Numbered from the stretch's first letter, positions 26,122 to 35,754 are shown. The stretch: DNA of 64,000 nt from Rubrobacter_D sp963840835 (GCA_963840835.1 CAWJAM010000011.1:13371-77370); one strand, 5' to 3'. Numbers and translations are program-made. The notes: generated from the sequence alone by a model not told the origin.

Positions 26122-27236
26122 CCGCTATCTCCTCCCGTAGGCCGTCGCGGCCGCCGTTTGCGGCTTCGAGCGAGCCGCCGGCGAGGCGCATGAGCTCGTC
26201 GGGATTGCTGGAGCGCTTCTCGGCCTCCGCGCGGGAGATGAGCCCTCGCCGCACGAGGTCTACGAGCGCCGCGTCCATGGTCTGCATCCCGAACTTGCCG
26301 CCGGTCTGCATGGCGGAGTAGATCTGGTGGTTCTTCCCCTCCCTGATGAGGTTCCTCACCCCCGGCGTCGGCATGAGCACCTCGCACGCCACGACCCGCC
26401 CCTTGCCGTCGTAGGTGGGGATGAGCGTCTGGGTGATGATGCCCTGCAGGGCGTTGGCGAGCTGCGCGCGGATCTGGTGCTGCTGGTGCGGCGGGAAGAC
26501 GTCTATGACCCTGTCGATGGTCTGGGGGGCGTCCTGGGTGTGCAGCGTCCCGAAGACGAGGTGCCCGGTCTCGGCCGCCGTCACGGCGAGCGCGATGGTC
26601 TCCAGGTCGCGCATCTCGCCGACGAGTATCACGTCGGGGTCCTGCCTCAGCACGTGCTTTAGCGCCTGGGCGAAGCTCTTGGTGTCCTGGTTGACCTCGC
26701 GCTGGTTGACGATGCACTGCTTGTGGGTGTGGAGGAACTCTATGGGGTCCTCCACGCTCATGATGTGCTCGTGCCTGGTCCTGTTGATCTTGTCGATCAT
26801 GGCGGCGAGGGTGGTCGATTTGCCGCTACCCGTCGGGCCCGTGACCAGGACGAGCCCGCGCGGCTTCTCGGTGAGGTCCTCGACGGCCTCCGGCAACCCG
26901 AGCTCTGGCGATGCTCATTATCTCGCTCGGGACGGTACGGAAAGCGGCACCCAGGGCGCCCCTCTGGAAGTAGACGTTCACCCTGAAGCGGGCGCTGTTC
27001 GGCACCGCGTAGCTGAAGTCCAGCTCCCACTCGTTCTCCAGGCGCTGGCGCTGGTCGGTGGAGAGGAGGTCGTAGATCAGGTCGCGCGTCGCGTTGGATG
27101 TCAGGGGTGGATAATCAAGCGGCTGCACTTTGCCGCTGATGCGAACCATGGGTGGCAGGTCGGCCGTAATGTGGAGGTCGCTCGCCCCCATACTTACGGC
27201 GTCCAGTAAGTAGTCGCTCAGGCCGCTCTCGTTCAT
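26122..27236 (-). CDS. pilT: Twitching-motility ATPase PilT, one frameshift
   Basis: The N-terminal part (MGASDLHITADLPPMVRISG) and the C-terminal ATPase (GPTGSGKSTT Walker A, VGEMRDLETIALAVTAAETG, FGTLHTQDAPQTIDR) are in different frames, reconnected by removing one base near 26903 (IA-ELGLPEAVED). The PilT-specific RNLIREGKNHQIYSAMQTG is present, so this is a retraction ATPase rather than PilB. The 3' end may also be shifted: the frame runs on into pilC, whereas another frame stops at 26122. It lies between the pilB and pilC genes. Confidence 0.85.
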
Positions 27237-27321
27237 AATCTCATCCTCCGGTGGCTACCCACTAGATCTGCCGGAAAATGTATCATGGATTTCATTTCCC
27301 AGGCATACAATCGACGCGGTC

Positions 27322-29089
27322 TTACAAGGTCTTTAACGCTTCTTCGATGGTCGTTACGCCGTCGGCGGCCTTCAGCAGACCGTCGTCGCGCAGGCGCACC
27401 ATCCCCTGGCTCTCGGCGAGGCTTCTGATCTCACCCGCCGCGGACCGCAGGAGTATGAGCTTCCGGATCTCGTCGGTTATCAGCATGAGCTCGTAGATGC
27501 CGGTCCTCCCGCGGTAGCCGCTCCCGCCGCACCGGCGGCAGCCGACGGCCTTGTGGAAGCGGAACTCCTCAGGGGCGAGGGCGAACGGGAACTCCATGCC
27601 TTCCAGGATCTCATGTTCGATATCGACGGGCTGCCTTGCAACGCTCGCAGAGCTTCCTCACGAGCCTCTGGGCGATCACGCAGTCGATCGCCGAGGAGGT
27701 GAGGAAGGGCTCGACGCCCATGTCGGTCAGGCGGCTAAGGGCGCCGGGGGCATCGTTGGTGTGAAGCGTGGCCAGGACCAGGTGGCCCGTCAGGGCGGCC
27801 TCGACGCTGATCTTGGCGGTGTCCATGTCGCGTATCTCGCCTATCATCACGATATCGGGGTCGGCGCGCAGGATGCTCCTCAGGCCAGAGGCGAAGGTCA
27901 GACCGGCCTTGGGGTTGATCTGGACCTGGTTCAGGCCGGGTATCTTGTACTCGACGGGGTCCTCGACGGTTATGATGTTCTTCTCCGGGGAGTTCAGCTC
28001 TCTAAGGGTGGCGTAGAGCGTCGTTGACTTGCCTGAGCCCGTCGGCCCCGTGACCAGGATGGCCCCGTACGGCCTGCGGAAGACGGCCTCGTAGCGCTCG
28101 TAGTCCCGCTGCACGAAGCCAAGCTTCTGCAGGTCCGGGTCCACGGCGGACGTGTCGAGAAGCCTGAGCACGACCTTCTCGCCGTAGGCCGTTGGCAGCG
28201 AGGCGACCCTGAAGTCTATCTTCTGGTTGTTGAGCCTGACGGAGAAGCGCCCGTCCTGGGGCACCCGCTTCTCCGCGATGTTCAGCTCCCCGAGCAGCTT
28301 GAACCTGGCCGTCACGGCGTGCTGGAGCTTGGGGGGGATGGACATTACCTCCCTCAGGACGCCGTCCACCCTGAAGCGGACCGTCACCTCGCGCGCCTGC
28401 GGCTCGATGTGGATGTCCGAGGCGCCGTCGCCGACCGCGTGCTGCAGCACGGAGGTCACGAGGCGAATGATCGGCTTCTCGTCGGGGCCCGCTTCGGCCC
28501 CGATGTCCAGGTCCCTGATGTCCTCGGCGCCTTCGCCCGCCGCATCTTCGAGGATCTTGGTGATCTGCTCGCCCGTGGCGAAGATCTTGGCCTGCGTGTT
28601 GCGGATCTCGTCCTCGGTGGCGACGACGGGGGTTATCTGGTAGCCGGAGGTGATCCTCAGGTCTTCGAGGGCGTAGAGGTTGTTCGGATCGCTCATCGCC
28701 ACGACGAGGTGCCTGGTAGGGGAGATCCTGAGCGGGATGGCGCCGTGCTTGCGCAGCAACCTCTCGGGCACGAGGCTGACCACGTCGCGGTCGACGTCCC
28801 TCTCGGTGAGCTCCACGAAGTCGAGCCCGAGCCGCTGGGCGTGGGCCTGGGCCAGGTCGGCGCCGGAGATGAACCCGAGCGAGAGCATGACCTTGCCAAG
28901 GTCCTTGCGGGGTTGGTCCTTCTGGGCCTCCAGCGCCAGGCGCACCTGCTCCTCGCTCACCTTACCCTGGTAGACGAGCACGTCGGAGACCTTCTCTGCT
29001 CCTGTGCTGACCTTCTTGTTAACAGGAACATCGGGATACGCGCCGTTCTGCCTGAGCGCGATCTCCTTGTTCCCTATCTCGTAACTCAC
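27322..29089 (-). CDS. pilB: PilB/GspE assembly ATPase, one frameshift
   Basis: The protein has an N-terminal MshEN/T2SSE domain (LVYQGKVSEEQVRLALEAQK), Walker A GPTGSGKSTT, the Asp box (TVEDPVEYKIPGLNQVQ), Walker B (DPDIVMIGEIRDMDTAKIS) and a zinc-binding tetracysteine (CERC ... CRRCGGSGYRGRTG). One extra base near 27627 splits it inside the zinc knuckle. Corrected length is about 588 residues, normal for PilB/GspE. It powers pilus extension or secretion. The GTG at 29089 follows AGGAGAACGG. Confidence 0.88.
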
Positions 29090-29215
29090 CTGTCCGTTCT
29101 CCTCACAAGGTCCGAAACGGACCCGTATCTTAGCCTAGTCCAGAGCCGCCCGTAAGTATGACAACCGTCAGCCAACGCGCCAATATGCCAGGTGGACATT
29201 TCGGAGAAATGTCCG

Positions 29216-29265
29216 CACGCTGCCTTTGGCAGCTTGTCAGCACTTCAGCACTTCAGCATTTCAGC
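29216..29265 (+). repeat. Family B octamer array
   Basis: A GCTGCC-TTTGGCAGC hairpin is followed by TTGTCAGCACTTCAGCAC and TTCAGCATTTCAGC. It separates the divergent pilB and second pilT genes; nothing else is seen in 29090-29415. Confidence 0.75.
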
Positions 29266-29415
29266 TTTGTGCATTCGGCATCCTTTCGGACTCGGCATTG
29301 GGTTGTCATGTTCTATATTCGGCCGGGTTGGCCTGACTGTTAAGATGTTGGGGAGGTGTGGTCTTTGGGGCGATGGGGGGTTGCGTCGCTGTGTTTGGGG
29401 AGGTGGGATGAGGTG

Positions 29416-30498
29416 ATGGCGGGGAGTGGTGTGCTGGAGGATCTGATCGGGCTGTTGGTTCGGGAGGAGGGGAGCGACCTGCATTTGAAGGTGGGGTCGC
29501 CGCCTGTTATCAGGGTCAATGGGGTGTTGGCGCCTGCGGAGGGGTACGGTGTTCTGGATTCTCCTGATACCGAGGCTATGCTTCGGGGGATCATTCCCGA
29601 GGCCCTTATTGAGGACTTCGAGCGGGACGGGGAGGCCGACTTCTCGTACGCGTCTGGGCCGGGCCGGTTCAGGGTCAACGCCTTCAGGCAGAGGGCCGCG
29701 GTCTCCATCGTGATGCGTTTCATCCCTTTCGACATCCCCAGGTTCGAGGAGTTGGGTCTTCCTGAGGTGATCCGCACGCTCGCCTTCGAGGAGCGGGGGA
29801 TCGTCCTGATCACGGGCACGACCGGAAGCGGCAAGTCGACGACGCTCGCCTCGATGATAGACATGGTCAACCACGCCATGCCCAAGCACGTGGTCACCAT
29901 CGAGGACCCGATAGAGTTCCTCCACAGGGACGATAAGTGCATCATCAACCAGCGCGAGGTGGGTACGGACACGGCCTCATTCGCGCGTGCCCTGAGGCGG
30001 GTGCTGAGGCAGGACCCCGACATTATCCAGATCGGGGAGATCAGGGACGCCGAGAGCGCCCAGATAGCCCTCTCGGCCGCGGAGACGGGCCACCTCGTGC
30101 TCTCGACGCTCCACACCGTGGACGCAACCGAGACCATCAACCGCCTGATAGACCTCTTCCCGCCGCACGAGCGGGGCCAGGTACGCAACATGCTGGCTGG
30201 AACGCTCAAGGGCATAGTCGGACAACGCCTGATCCGCACCAAAGACGGAGGCAGGACGCCCGCGTGCGAGGTGATGGTCATCACGGGACGCATCCAGGAC
30301 TTCATCATGGACCCGGCCCAGACCGGCCACATCGAGCAGGCCATCTCCGAGGGCGAATACTACGGCATGCAGACCTTCGACCAGGCCCTGCTCAAACTGG
30401 TCGAGGAGGACAAAGTAGACTACGAAGAAGCCGTCAGGCTAGCCAGCCGCCCACAAGACTTCAGGCTAATGGTCTACGCCCTGGGTCGCGAAGGGTAG
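29416..30498 (+). CDS. Second PilT-type ATPase
   Basis: The 360-residue, intact protein has LIGLLVREEGSDLHLKVGSP, Walker A GTTGSGKSTT, the Asp box VTIEDPIEFLHRDDKCIINQ, DPDIIQIGEIRDAESAQIAL and STLHTVDATETINR. The C-terminus has VMVITGRIQDFIMDP and FDQALLKL, closer to PilT paralogues (PilU-like) than to PilB. ATG 29416 is chosen; GGAGG lies further upstream than usual. Its start has unusually G-rich codons. The stop lies in a perfect palindrome of a family B element. It could supply retraction if the other pilT is truly broken. Confidence 0.92.
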   Translation: MAGSGVLEDLIGLLVREEGSDLHLKVGSPPVIRVNGVLAPAEGYGVLDSPDTEAMLRGIIPEALIEDFERDGEADFSYASGPGRFRVNAFRQRAAVSIVMRFIPFDIPRFEELGLPEVIRTLAFEERGIVLITGTTGSGKSTTLASMIDMVNHAMPKHVVTIEDPIEFLHRDDKCIINQREVGTDTASFARALRRVLRQDPDIIQIGEIRDAESAQIALSAAETGHLVLSTLHTVDATETINRLIDLFPPHERGQVRNMLAGTLKGIVGQRLIRTKDGGRTPACEVMVITGRIQDFIMDPAQTGHIEQAISEGEYYGMQTFDQALLKLVEEDKVDYEEAVRLASRPQDFRLMVYALGREG

Positions 30499-30691
30499 CA
30501 CGCAAGCGCGCTACCCTTCGCGGCATTTCAGCATTTCAGCTGGTCAGCATTTCAGCTTTTTCTGGTTCGGCCTCGCCCGGTCGCACACGAGGAACCGCTC
30601 TCCGCGGCAGTCACGTCAGGCGCTCGTAGCACCGTCCCGAGACAACTTGCTGACTAGCTGAAATGCTGACCGGCTGAAATGCTGACAAATG
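30487..30691. repeat. Family B element with core, behind the second pilT
   Basis: It opens with CGCGAAGGGTAGC and its perfect inverted copy (30510-30522), whose first arm is the last codons of pilT. Octamers TCAGCATTTCAGC follow, then a core (GGTTCGGCCTCGCCCGGTCG to GTCCCGAGACAACTTGC) and inverted octamers GCTGAAATGCTGACCGGC. The core matches those at 37.7 and 55.0 kb in reverse orientation. Confidence 0.85.
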
Positions 30692-30776
30692 TCCACATGG
30701 CATATTTGCTCGGGCTGATTTCTCGCCCATAATCTCGTGCAGAAGGAACTTGTCCCTCTAGAGGCGAGGAGCACCG

Positions 30777-31121
30777 ATTACTGCACCGACTACAGTGGCG
30801 ATTCTCGGGGGGAACTCGGTGGCGGGGCGCGCCATTGAGGCGTTGCTGCAGGGTGTTGGGTATGACACCCGTCTCATAGAAGATCCTCCCGAGGGCGATC
30901 CCGAGGAGCTCCTCGAAGGGGTCAGGCTCCTGCTCCTCGCACCCACCCTGAGCGCCGAATCGAGGGAAGCTCTGCTCGCCGATATGGGTGGCGCGCCCGG
31001 CATACCGGTGCTTACGTTGTCCACGGGCCTCAAAGAAGCCCTTGGCGACGGGCGCGCCCTCATACCCTGGCCGTGCCGCCTCGAAGACCTCACCAAGAAG
31101 ATCGAAGCCGCCCTAGTGTAG
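30777..31121 (+). CDS. Receiver-like hypothetical protein, possible ATT start
   Basis: The protein (VAILGGNSVAGRAIEALLQG, LLLLAPTLSAESREALLADM, IPWPCRLEDLTKKIEAALV) is a clear paralogue of the minus-strand gene at 49802-50197. An alternating beta/alpha pattern suggests a small Rossmann- or receiver-like fold. An in-frame stop excludes starts before 30762. The only orthodox start is GTG 30795, but an ATT at 30777 follows GAGGAG with seven-base spacing and restores the paralogue's N-terminal PTT motif. No catalytic residues are recognised. Confidence 0.6.
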   Translation: MTAPTTVAILGGNSVAGRAIEALLQGVGYDTRLIEDPPEGDPEELLEGVRLLLLAPTLSAESREALLADMGGAPGIPVLTLSTGLKEALGDGRALIPWPCRLEDLTKKIEAALV

Positions 31122-31123
31122 GC

Positions 31124-31329
31124 ACGCTGCCTTCGGCAGCTGGTCAGCATTTCAGCTAGTCAGCATTTCAGCAGGTCGTTCGCGATGCGGTCGCCATGAG
31201 CGCCTGACCTGGTCGTCGCAGACAGCGACCCTCCACGCAGCCGAGCGGGACCGGAACAGATAAGCTGAAATGCTGAAGTGCTGAAATGCTGAACTGCTGA
31301 AATGCTGACCAGCTGAAACGCTGCTATGC
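31124..31329. repeat. Family B element with core
   Basis: A GCTGCC-TTCGGCAGC hairpin, octamers (GGTCAGCATTTCAGC), a core (GGTCGTTCGCGATGCGGTCG to GGGACCGGAACAGATAAGC) and seven inverted octamers (GCTGAAAT, GCTGAAGT, GCTGAACT) lie between two plus-strand genes. Confidence 0.85.
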
Positions 31330-31375
31330 TTCTTGGGGATGCGCAACGTGGATGTTTTGGAAAGGAGCACAGCCG

Positions 31376-31795
31376 GTGAGCGATAGAGACGCACAGAACG
31401 CGGACAGGAGTCCTCTAGACAGCGACATGGGCACGACGACGATACAGGATTCTGTGGTGAGCGCTATCGTTGGGATAGCGGCCCAGGAGGTAGAGGGCGT
31501 AAATACGTCCCACGGGGGCGTCAGGTTGCCGGGCGACACGTCGCCGACGGTTGGTGAGTTCGTGGACAACATCACGGGCGGCGGCAGCCGTAGCCGCGGG
31601 CTCTCCGTGGAGGTCGGCGAGCGGCAGGCGGCTGCGGACATAACGGTGAACGTGGACTACGGGCGTTCGATCCCACAGGTTACCCAGGCCGTGCGCGAAC
31701 AGGTGATCAAACGCGTACAGAAGCTCACCGGCCTGGAGGTCACCGAGGTAAACATCCAGGTGAATGATGTAACTCTGCCCGAAGGGCAGGGTTAG
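31376..31795 (+). CDS. Asp23/Gls24 family envelope stress protein
   Basis: The 139-residue protein has TTTIQDSVVSAIVGIAAQEV near its start and DITVNVDYGRSIPQVTQAVR, VIKRVQKLTGLEVTEVNIQV near its end, diagnostic of Asp23/Gls24. These proteins are membrane-associated alkaline-shock or cell-envelope stress proteins in Gram-positives. The GTG at 31376 is chosen because AAAGGAGC lies upstream. No AmaP-like partner gene is adjacent. Confidence 0.92.
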   Translation: MSDRDAQNADRSPLDSDMGTTTIQDSVVSAIVGIAAQEVEGVNTSHGGVRLPGDTSPTVGEFVDNITGGGSRSRGLSVEVGERQAAADITVNVDYGRSIPQVTQAVREQVIKRVQKLTGLEVTEVNIQVNDVTLPEGQG

Positions 31796-31799
31796 CACC

Positions 31800-31858
31800 T
31801 GCTTCAGCTTGTCAGCACGCTCTTCGGACGCTTGTCAGCAGCTCCTCAGCACTTTCAG
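31800..31858 (+). repeat. Family B-like degenerate array
   Basis: CTTCAGCTTGTCAGCACGC, GCTTGTCAGCAGC and CCTCAGCAC retain the TCAGC spacing loosely. Confidence 0.55.
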
Positions 31859-31893
31859 GTAAAGAGGAGGTAGGGGTCGGCCGATAATGGTCG

Positions 31894-32265
31894 GTGAGGG
31901 ATTTTCGAAAGCTGAGGGTTTGGGAAAGGGGCACCGGCTCACCTTTGGTGTCTACGAGGCTACCGGTCGGGTTTCCCAGGCACGAGAGCTGTACGGGCTG
32001 ACGAGCCAGCTACGTCGTTGCTCGGCTTCCATCCCGCCAACATAGCCGAGGGCTGTGGAAAAGCGGCGACGCCGAGTTGGGCCGCTTCCTCCTCATCTCA
32101 ATGGGTTCGGCTAGCGAACTCGAATACCACCTACTCCTCGCCCACGAACTCGGCTACCTGAACCCCGACCAGCATCAAGAACTCTCCAAACACCAGACGC
32201 AAGAAATCAAAAAGATGCTCTCGACCTTCATAAAAACGCTCCGCCACCCCAAGCCAAAAAGCTGA
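31894..32265 (+). pseudogene. Four-helix bundle (S23/IVP-type) protein, frameshifted
   Basis: RDFRKLRVWERG, then HRLTFGVYEATGRVSQAREL and YGLTSQLRRCSASIP, then ANIAEGCG, then LGRFLLISMGSASELEYHLL appear in successive frames. Together they rebuild the four-helix bundle family first known from 23S rRNA intervening sequences. At least three single-base indels are needed, two of them deletions. The stop (AAAAAGCTGA) is formed by the first octamer of the following repeat. Function of the family is unknown. Confidence 0.7.
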
Positions 32266-32345
32266 ATTGCTGACCAGCTGAAATGCTGAAGTGCTGACTT
32301 GCTGGCACGCGTAGGCCGACAGGCCGGAGCGTGCCGGGTGGCGCT
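32260..32345 (-). repeat. Family B octamer array
   Basis: AGCTGAATTGCTGACCAGC, TGAAATGCTGAAGTGCTGA and then GGCACGCGTAGGCCGAC, a variant seen also at 37.6 and 55.1 kb. 32346-32514 holds no recognised gene or riboswitch. Confidence 0.75.
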
Positions 32346-32514
32346 CAAGGCGAAAGTAAGGCAGAATTGTTCGGCGCGCGGCTTTGGAGTTGCACGGGTC
32401 GGCGCCTGTGGCCGGCGGAGGGTCGGCTGTTGGAGGGTGGGATGCGGAGGGGAGATTGTCGCTTGAGAGGTTTGCCGCGGGCTGGGGGACCATGGGGTTT
32501 GGGGAGGTAGGTTT

Positions 32515-33981
32515 ATGTTCCGGCTGAAGTCGGCTCTCTCGGCGGTGCTTGTGGCCGCGGCCGTGGGGCTGGCGGTGTCTGTCTTTGTTGTGTCCTTGGG
32601 CGCGCCGTCGGCGCGCAGCGAGGAGGGCAACCCGAGCGCCGCGCAGTACGCCGACGAGGACCAGAGCCAGATGGCCGCTGAGGCACGCTACAACGAGTTC
32701 TACGATAACTGGACGGACTCTCTGTCCACGGAGGCGGCTCCGGAGGGCACACCGTCGCAGGGGTCTGACCCCACGGCGCGGGCTCCTGAGAGGAAGCTTT
32801 CGGTGATGGAACCGGCAACCCCCTACTCGCAGGTCGTCGACAACACCACGCCAGACCGGTTCTACTCCGCGCAACCCTGGAAGAAGAGCGACGGCAGGTT
32901 GACCCGCTACGGCAAGGACTTCAGGCACACCAGTCCGGGGAAGAGCGGGGCCCCCGCGTGGTTCAGGGTCAGGATACCGACCTCCGGCCACTACACCGTC
33001 TACGCTCGCTGGCCAGCCACGAAGGGCAACAACCCGAAGACGAGGTTCCGGATCAGCACCGCCTCGGGGTTGCGGAACGTCGAGGTCAACCAGCGCAGGG
33101 ACGGCGGCACGTGGGTGAGGCTGGGCGCGTTCAGGATGGAGGAGTCCGACCGCTACTCCGTGCAGGTCTCGGGGCGCTCGAAGGCCGAGGGAAGGGTAGT
33201 CGCCGACGCCGTGATGGTCGTCGCCGGCACGCAGGCCGCCCCGCATGATCCCAACGCCGACACATCCGCGGGTGGCGGAGGAACGCCACTAGTCGGCGGC
33301 GACGTCGTGGCCTCCGAGGTGATCGAAAGGGCCAGAGCGCACCTCGATACCCCCTACAGGCACTCGCCCCCGATGCCCTGCCAGGCTTATGTTTCGGAGG
33401 ACTGCTCCTGCTTTACGAGCCTGGTCTTCAGCCAGTGGGTCTCGATGCCGGACAACCCCGTCTATCAATGGAAGTTCGGACGCTACGTGGAGAAGTCCGA
33501 CCTCCGCCCCGGCGACCTCGTCTACTTCAAGGAAGCCGGAGCGGACCGCCCCATAACCCACGTGGGCATCTACTCGGGCGCCGGCAACATCCTCCACTCC
33601 TCGACCTACTGGGGCCGCGTCGTCGAGAGCCCGATGAGGTACGTAGACGGGTACTACGGGGCGCGAAGGCTGGTTGAGACCACGCCCGTTGCACAAGGCC
33701 CAGCCACGACGATGATGGCCTCCTACTACGGGCGCGCCCTGGAAGGCAACTCGATGGCCAACGGCCAACCCTTCGACGCCGACGCCTACACAGCAGCCCA
33801 CAAGACCCTCCCCTTCGGCACAAAGCTCGAAGTAACCTACGGCGGCAAGTCCGTACAGGTCACCATCACGGACAGGGGCCCCTTCGTGCCCGGCCGAGAC
33901 CTAGATCTCTCACTCGCAGCAGCGCAAAAGCTCGGGCTAATAACTCGGGGCGTAGCGCCAGTGAGCGTGCGGGTTGTTTAG
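32515..33981 (+). CDS. Golvesin-NlpC/P60-RlpA three-domain secreted protein
   Basis: The 488-residue protein has a signal peptide (about residues 1-33). Residues 95-240 resemble the golvesin/xanthan lyase C-terminal beta domain (VDNTTPDRFYS, GHYTVYARWPAT, RRDGGTWVRLGAFRMEESD). Residues 255-390 form NlpC/P60 with the catalytic Cys in EDCSCFTSLVFSQW and His in PITHVGIYSG. Residues 400-488 are an RlpA double-psi barrel (MMASYYGRALEGNSMANGQP, TITDRGPFVPGRDLDLS). It probably hydrolyses or remodels peptidoglycan outside the cell. GGGGAGGTAGGTTT precedes the ATG. Confidence 0.9.
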   Translation: MFRLKSALSAVLVAAAVGLAVSVFVVSLGAPSARSEEGNPSAAQYADEDQSQMAAEARYNEFYDNWTDSLSTEAAPEGTPSQGSDPTARAPERKLSVMEPATPYSQVVDNTTPDRFYSAQPWKKSDGRLTRYGKDFRHTSPGKSGAPAWFRVRIPTSGHYTVYARWPATKGNNPKTRFRISTASGLRNVEVNQRRDGGTWVRLGAFRMEESDRYSVQVSGRSKAEGRVVADAVMVVAGTQAAPHDPNADTSAGGGGTPLVGGDVVASEVIERARAHLDTPYRHSPPMPCQAYVSEDCSCFTSLVFSQWVSMPDNPVYQWKFGRYVEKSDLRPGDLVYFKEAGADRPITHVGIYSGAGNILHSSTYWGRVVESPMRYVDGYYGARRLVETTPVAQGPATTMMASYYGRALEGNSMANGQPFDADAYTAAHKTLPFGTKLEVTYGGKSVQVTITDRGPFVPGRDLDLSLAAAQKLGLITRGVAPVSVRVV

Positions 33982-33985
33982 AGAG

Positions 33986-34388
33986 GCATCAGGTTTCAGG
34001 CTACAGGCTTCAGGAAGGATTTAGAGCGTCTTGCGACACGGCTGGGCCAACGGCACGACCGGGCCAACTATCGTCCACCGGCCCGGCTACCGTCGTGGAT
34101 TCCCGCTTTCGCGGGAATGACGGTTAGGGATGCCGATCCGATGGTGATTGGACGGACTTGGTATGAAGCCTGAAACCCGTAGCCTGATGCCTGATACCGA
34201 GTCCGTCTGAACACTCGCGCTTTGTGCTCGCGGATGCACACCGAGTCCTACTCTCTCATCCGTCATTCCCGCGAAAGCGGGAATCTACGGGTAGCAGAAG
34301 ACATGCGCTCACGCGCAGTGGCGTTGCCATTCACCCGGACTTGGTATGAAGCCTGATGCCTGATGCCTGAGCCTGATGCCTATAGGCT
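33986..34388. repeat. Composite block of family C arrays and family D palindromes
   Basis: Family C arrays lie at 33986-34014 (CATCAGGTTTCAGGCTACAG), 34162-34199 and 34345-34388; both of the latter follow the same ACTTGGTATGAAGCCTGA. Family D palindromes lie at 34100-34126 (ATTCCCGCTTTCGCGGGAAT) and 34262-34288 in inverse orientation. No gene is seen in this convergent intergenic block. Confidence 0.8.
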
Positions 34389-35166
34389 ACACGCGCTCGG
34401 CACGAACTATGAGCCGCAACTCGAAGGTGGGTATCGGTGTGCACGTCTGTAGCGTCAGCAGGTCGCGGTCCCTTACTCTGCCTGTTACCCAGTTCTCATC
34501 CGGCCTCACGTTGAAGGTGTCGATTACCCTGTAGTTGTAGGTATTGCCCTCGGGGCCGCGAAGGGTGATCCTCTCTCCCCCGTCGAGCTCGTCGAGGCGG
34601 TAGAAGATGAGGTGGCTTCCGGTATCTGGCCATCCGAGGCGGTGGCCTGCTAGGTAGACGTTTCTTTCGGGGGTGTCGGACCAGGGCATGGAGGTGTCGG
34701 GGAGGTGTACTACGCCCTGATCCAGGGCCCCTTCCGTGGTGGATTCCAGGACGGGAACGTGCCTGAGGTCGATCGCGGGGACGGAGAGGGACATGATGGC
34801 GCCGGGCGGGAGCTTGTAGCTGCGGGGTTGGTTCGCCACCTGGATCTGCTCCCTCGTCGGGAGGGGGTACCCGTCCTCGTCAAGCGGTAGGGTCTGGCGG
34901 TCCTGGTTTGCACCGGACCGGGACGAGGTCGTCTGGGGCGAGGTGATGTCCTTCTCTTTCCAGGGTTCGACGCCGGGGTCGGATCGGGCCGGTTGCTCCT
35001 GGGTCGTCTCCGCGGGGCCCTTCGCCGCGGCTGCCCGCCGCTGCCCTTCCAGAACCGAGAAGAGGGCCACGACCCCGGCGAAAGCCAGCGCGAGGGCCAT
35101 CGCGGCGATGCCGACCTTCAGGAAGGGGTCCTGCGAGACCCTGTGTCTGGTCCCCCGCCGCCTCAC
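34387..35166 (-). CDS. Sortase with TxTC motif
   Basis: The 259-residue protein has an N-terminal membrane anchor (VGIAAMALALAFAGVVALFS), a Pro/Ser/Thr-rich stalk, and a sortase barrel with catalytic His in VYLAGHRLGWP, Cys in LLTLQTCTPIPTF and Arg in LRLIVRAERV. Sortases attach LPxTG-like proteins to the wall or polymerise pili. The layout is closest to class E or D, which I cannot separate by eye. No sortase substrate gene is adjacent. The start is GTG at 35166. Confidence 0.88.
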   Translation of the reverse strand: MRRRGTRHRVSQDPFLKVGIAAMALALAFAGVVALFSVLEGQRRAAAAKGPAETTQEQPARSDPGVEPWKEKDITSPQTTSSRSGANQDRQTLPLDEDGYPLPTREQIQVANQPRSYKLPPGAIMSLSVPAIDLRHVPVLESTTEGALDQGVVHLPDTSMPWSDTPERNVYLAGHRLGWPDTGSHLIFYRLDELDGGERITLRGPEGNTYNYRVIDTFNVRPDENWVTGRVRDRDLLTLQTCTPIPTFELRLIVRAERV

Positions 35167-35340
35167 GCCACAGAAACGGGCGCACTACCCGCCACGCCGG
35201 AAGATAGCGCCTCCCAGCACAGCACCGGTAACCCTTGCGTAAACAACCGCATCCTCATGTACCACCCCTCGCCAACACAGACGAGAGCATTCTACACGCG
35301 TTGGACACCAGACCGCTATCTCCTACGTGCCTCCTGCCAC

Positions 35341-35393
35341 TAGATTCCCGCTCCCCGCTTTCGCGGGGACAGGCCCCGCGGGAATGACGGTCA
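35341..35393 (+). repeat. Family D palindrome, elaborated
   Basis: GATTCCCGCTCCCCGC, TTTCGCGGGGACAGGCC, CCGCGGGAATGACGG form nested palindromes. 35167-35730 otherwise shows no gene; a stretch near 35540 (CCCGTTCGAACGGACTCG) resembles one near 50620 (CCCTTCGAGCGGACCCGG). Confidence 0.65.
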
Positions 35394-35730
35394 TAGTGAA
35401 AGCGAAGCGCGGTAGGAGGTGCACTCTCCCAGCTTGTACTCAAGGCGGCAGTGATCATGCGGATTCCGTATGACGTAGTAGGGGAGTGTTGACGTGCCAT
35501 GGGGCGTGCCGACGTGGCGCATGGAGAGCCCGAATCTGGTCCCGTTCGAACGGACTCGATATTACACGCTCGCGCTTCGTAAGAGGGGTATGGGCTTCGT
35601 TACGGGCGTGCTAACTTCATCCGGCGAGTCGGGCTGCTGTATGACGGCTGCGTGGGGCTTGTTGCGGCGAAGGACGCGTGATCTCCTCTTCACCGGGACG
35701 AGGGCCGAGAGCAGATGAGACAAAAGGAAA

Positions 35731-35754
35731 GGGCCGGGACTCTCGCCCCGGCCC
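35731..35754 (-). terminator. Rho-independent terminator of the phasin-like gene
   Basis: On the minus strand GGGCCGGGG and CCCGGCCC form a stem followed by TTTCCTTTTG, 28 bp after the stop at 35782. Confidence 0.75.

Noticed and set aside
24690..26717. 675-codon ORF spanning pilT and pilC
   Set aside because: It is a chain of shadow frame and one true pilC segment joined by the frameshifts, not a single gene.
17981..29089. Programmed ribosomal frameshifting in the pilus genes
   Set aside because: The shift sites share no slippery heptamer or adjacent structure, and several occur within one gene.
32346..32514. c-di-AMP (ydaO) riboswitch upstream of the NlpC/P60-RlpA gene
   Set aside because: Expected from context in Actinobacteria, but none of the conserved core strings could be found by eye.
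35494..35718. 74-codon ORF between sortase and phasin-like genes
   Set aside because: Codon use and composition are not convincing, no ribosome binding site, and the region carries repeat-like sequence shared with 50.6 kb.
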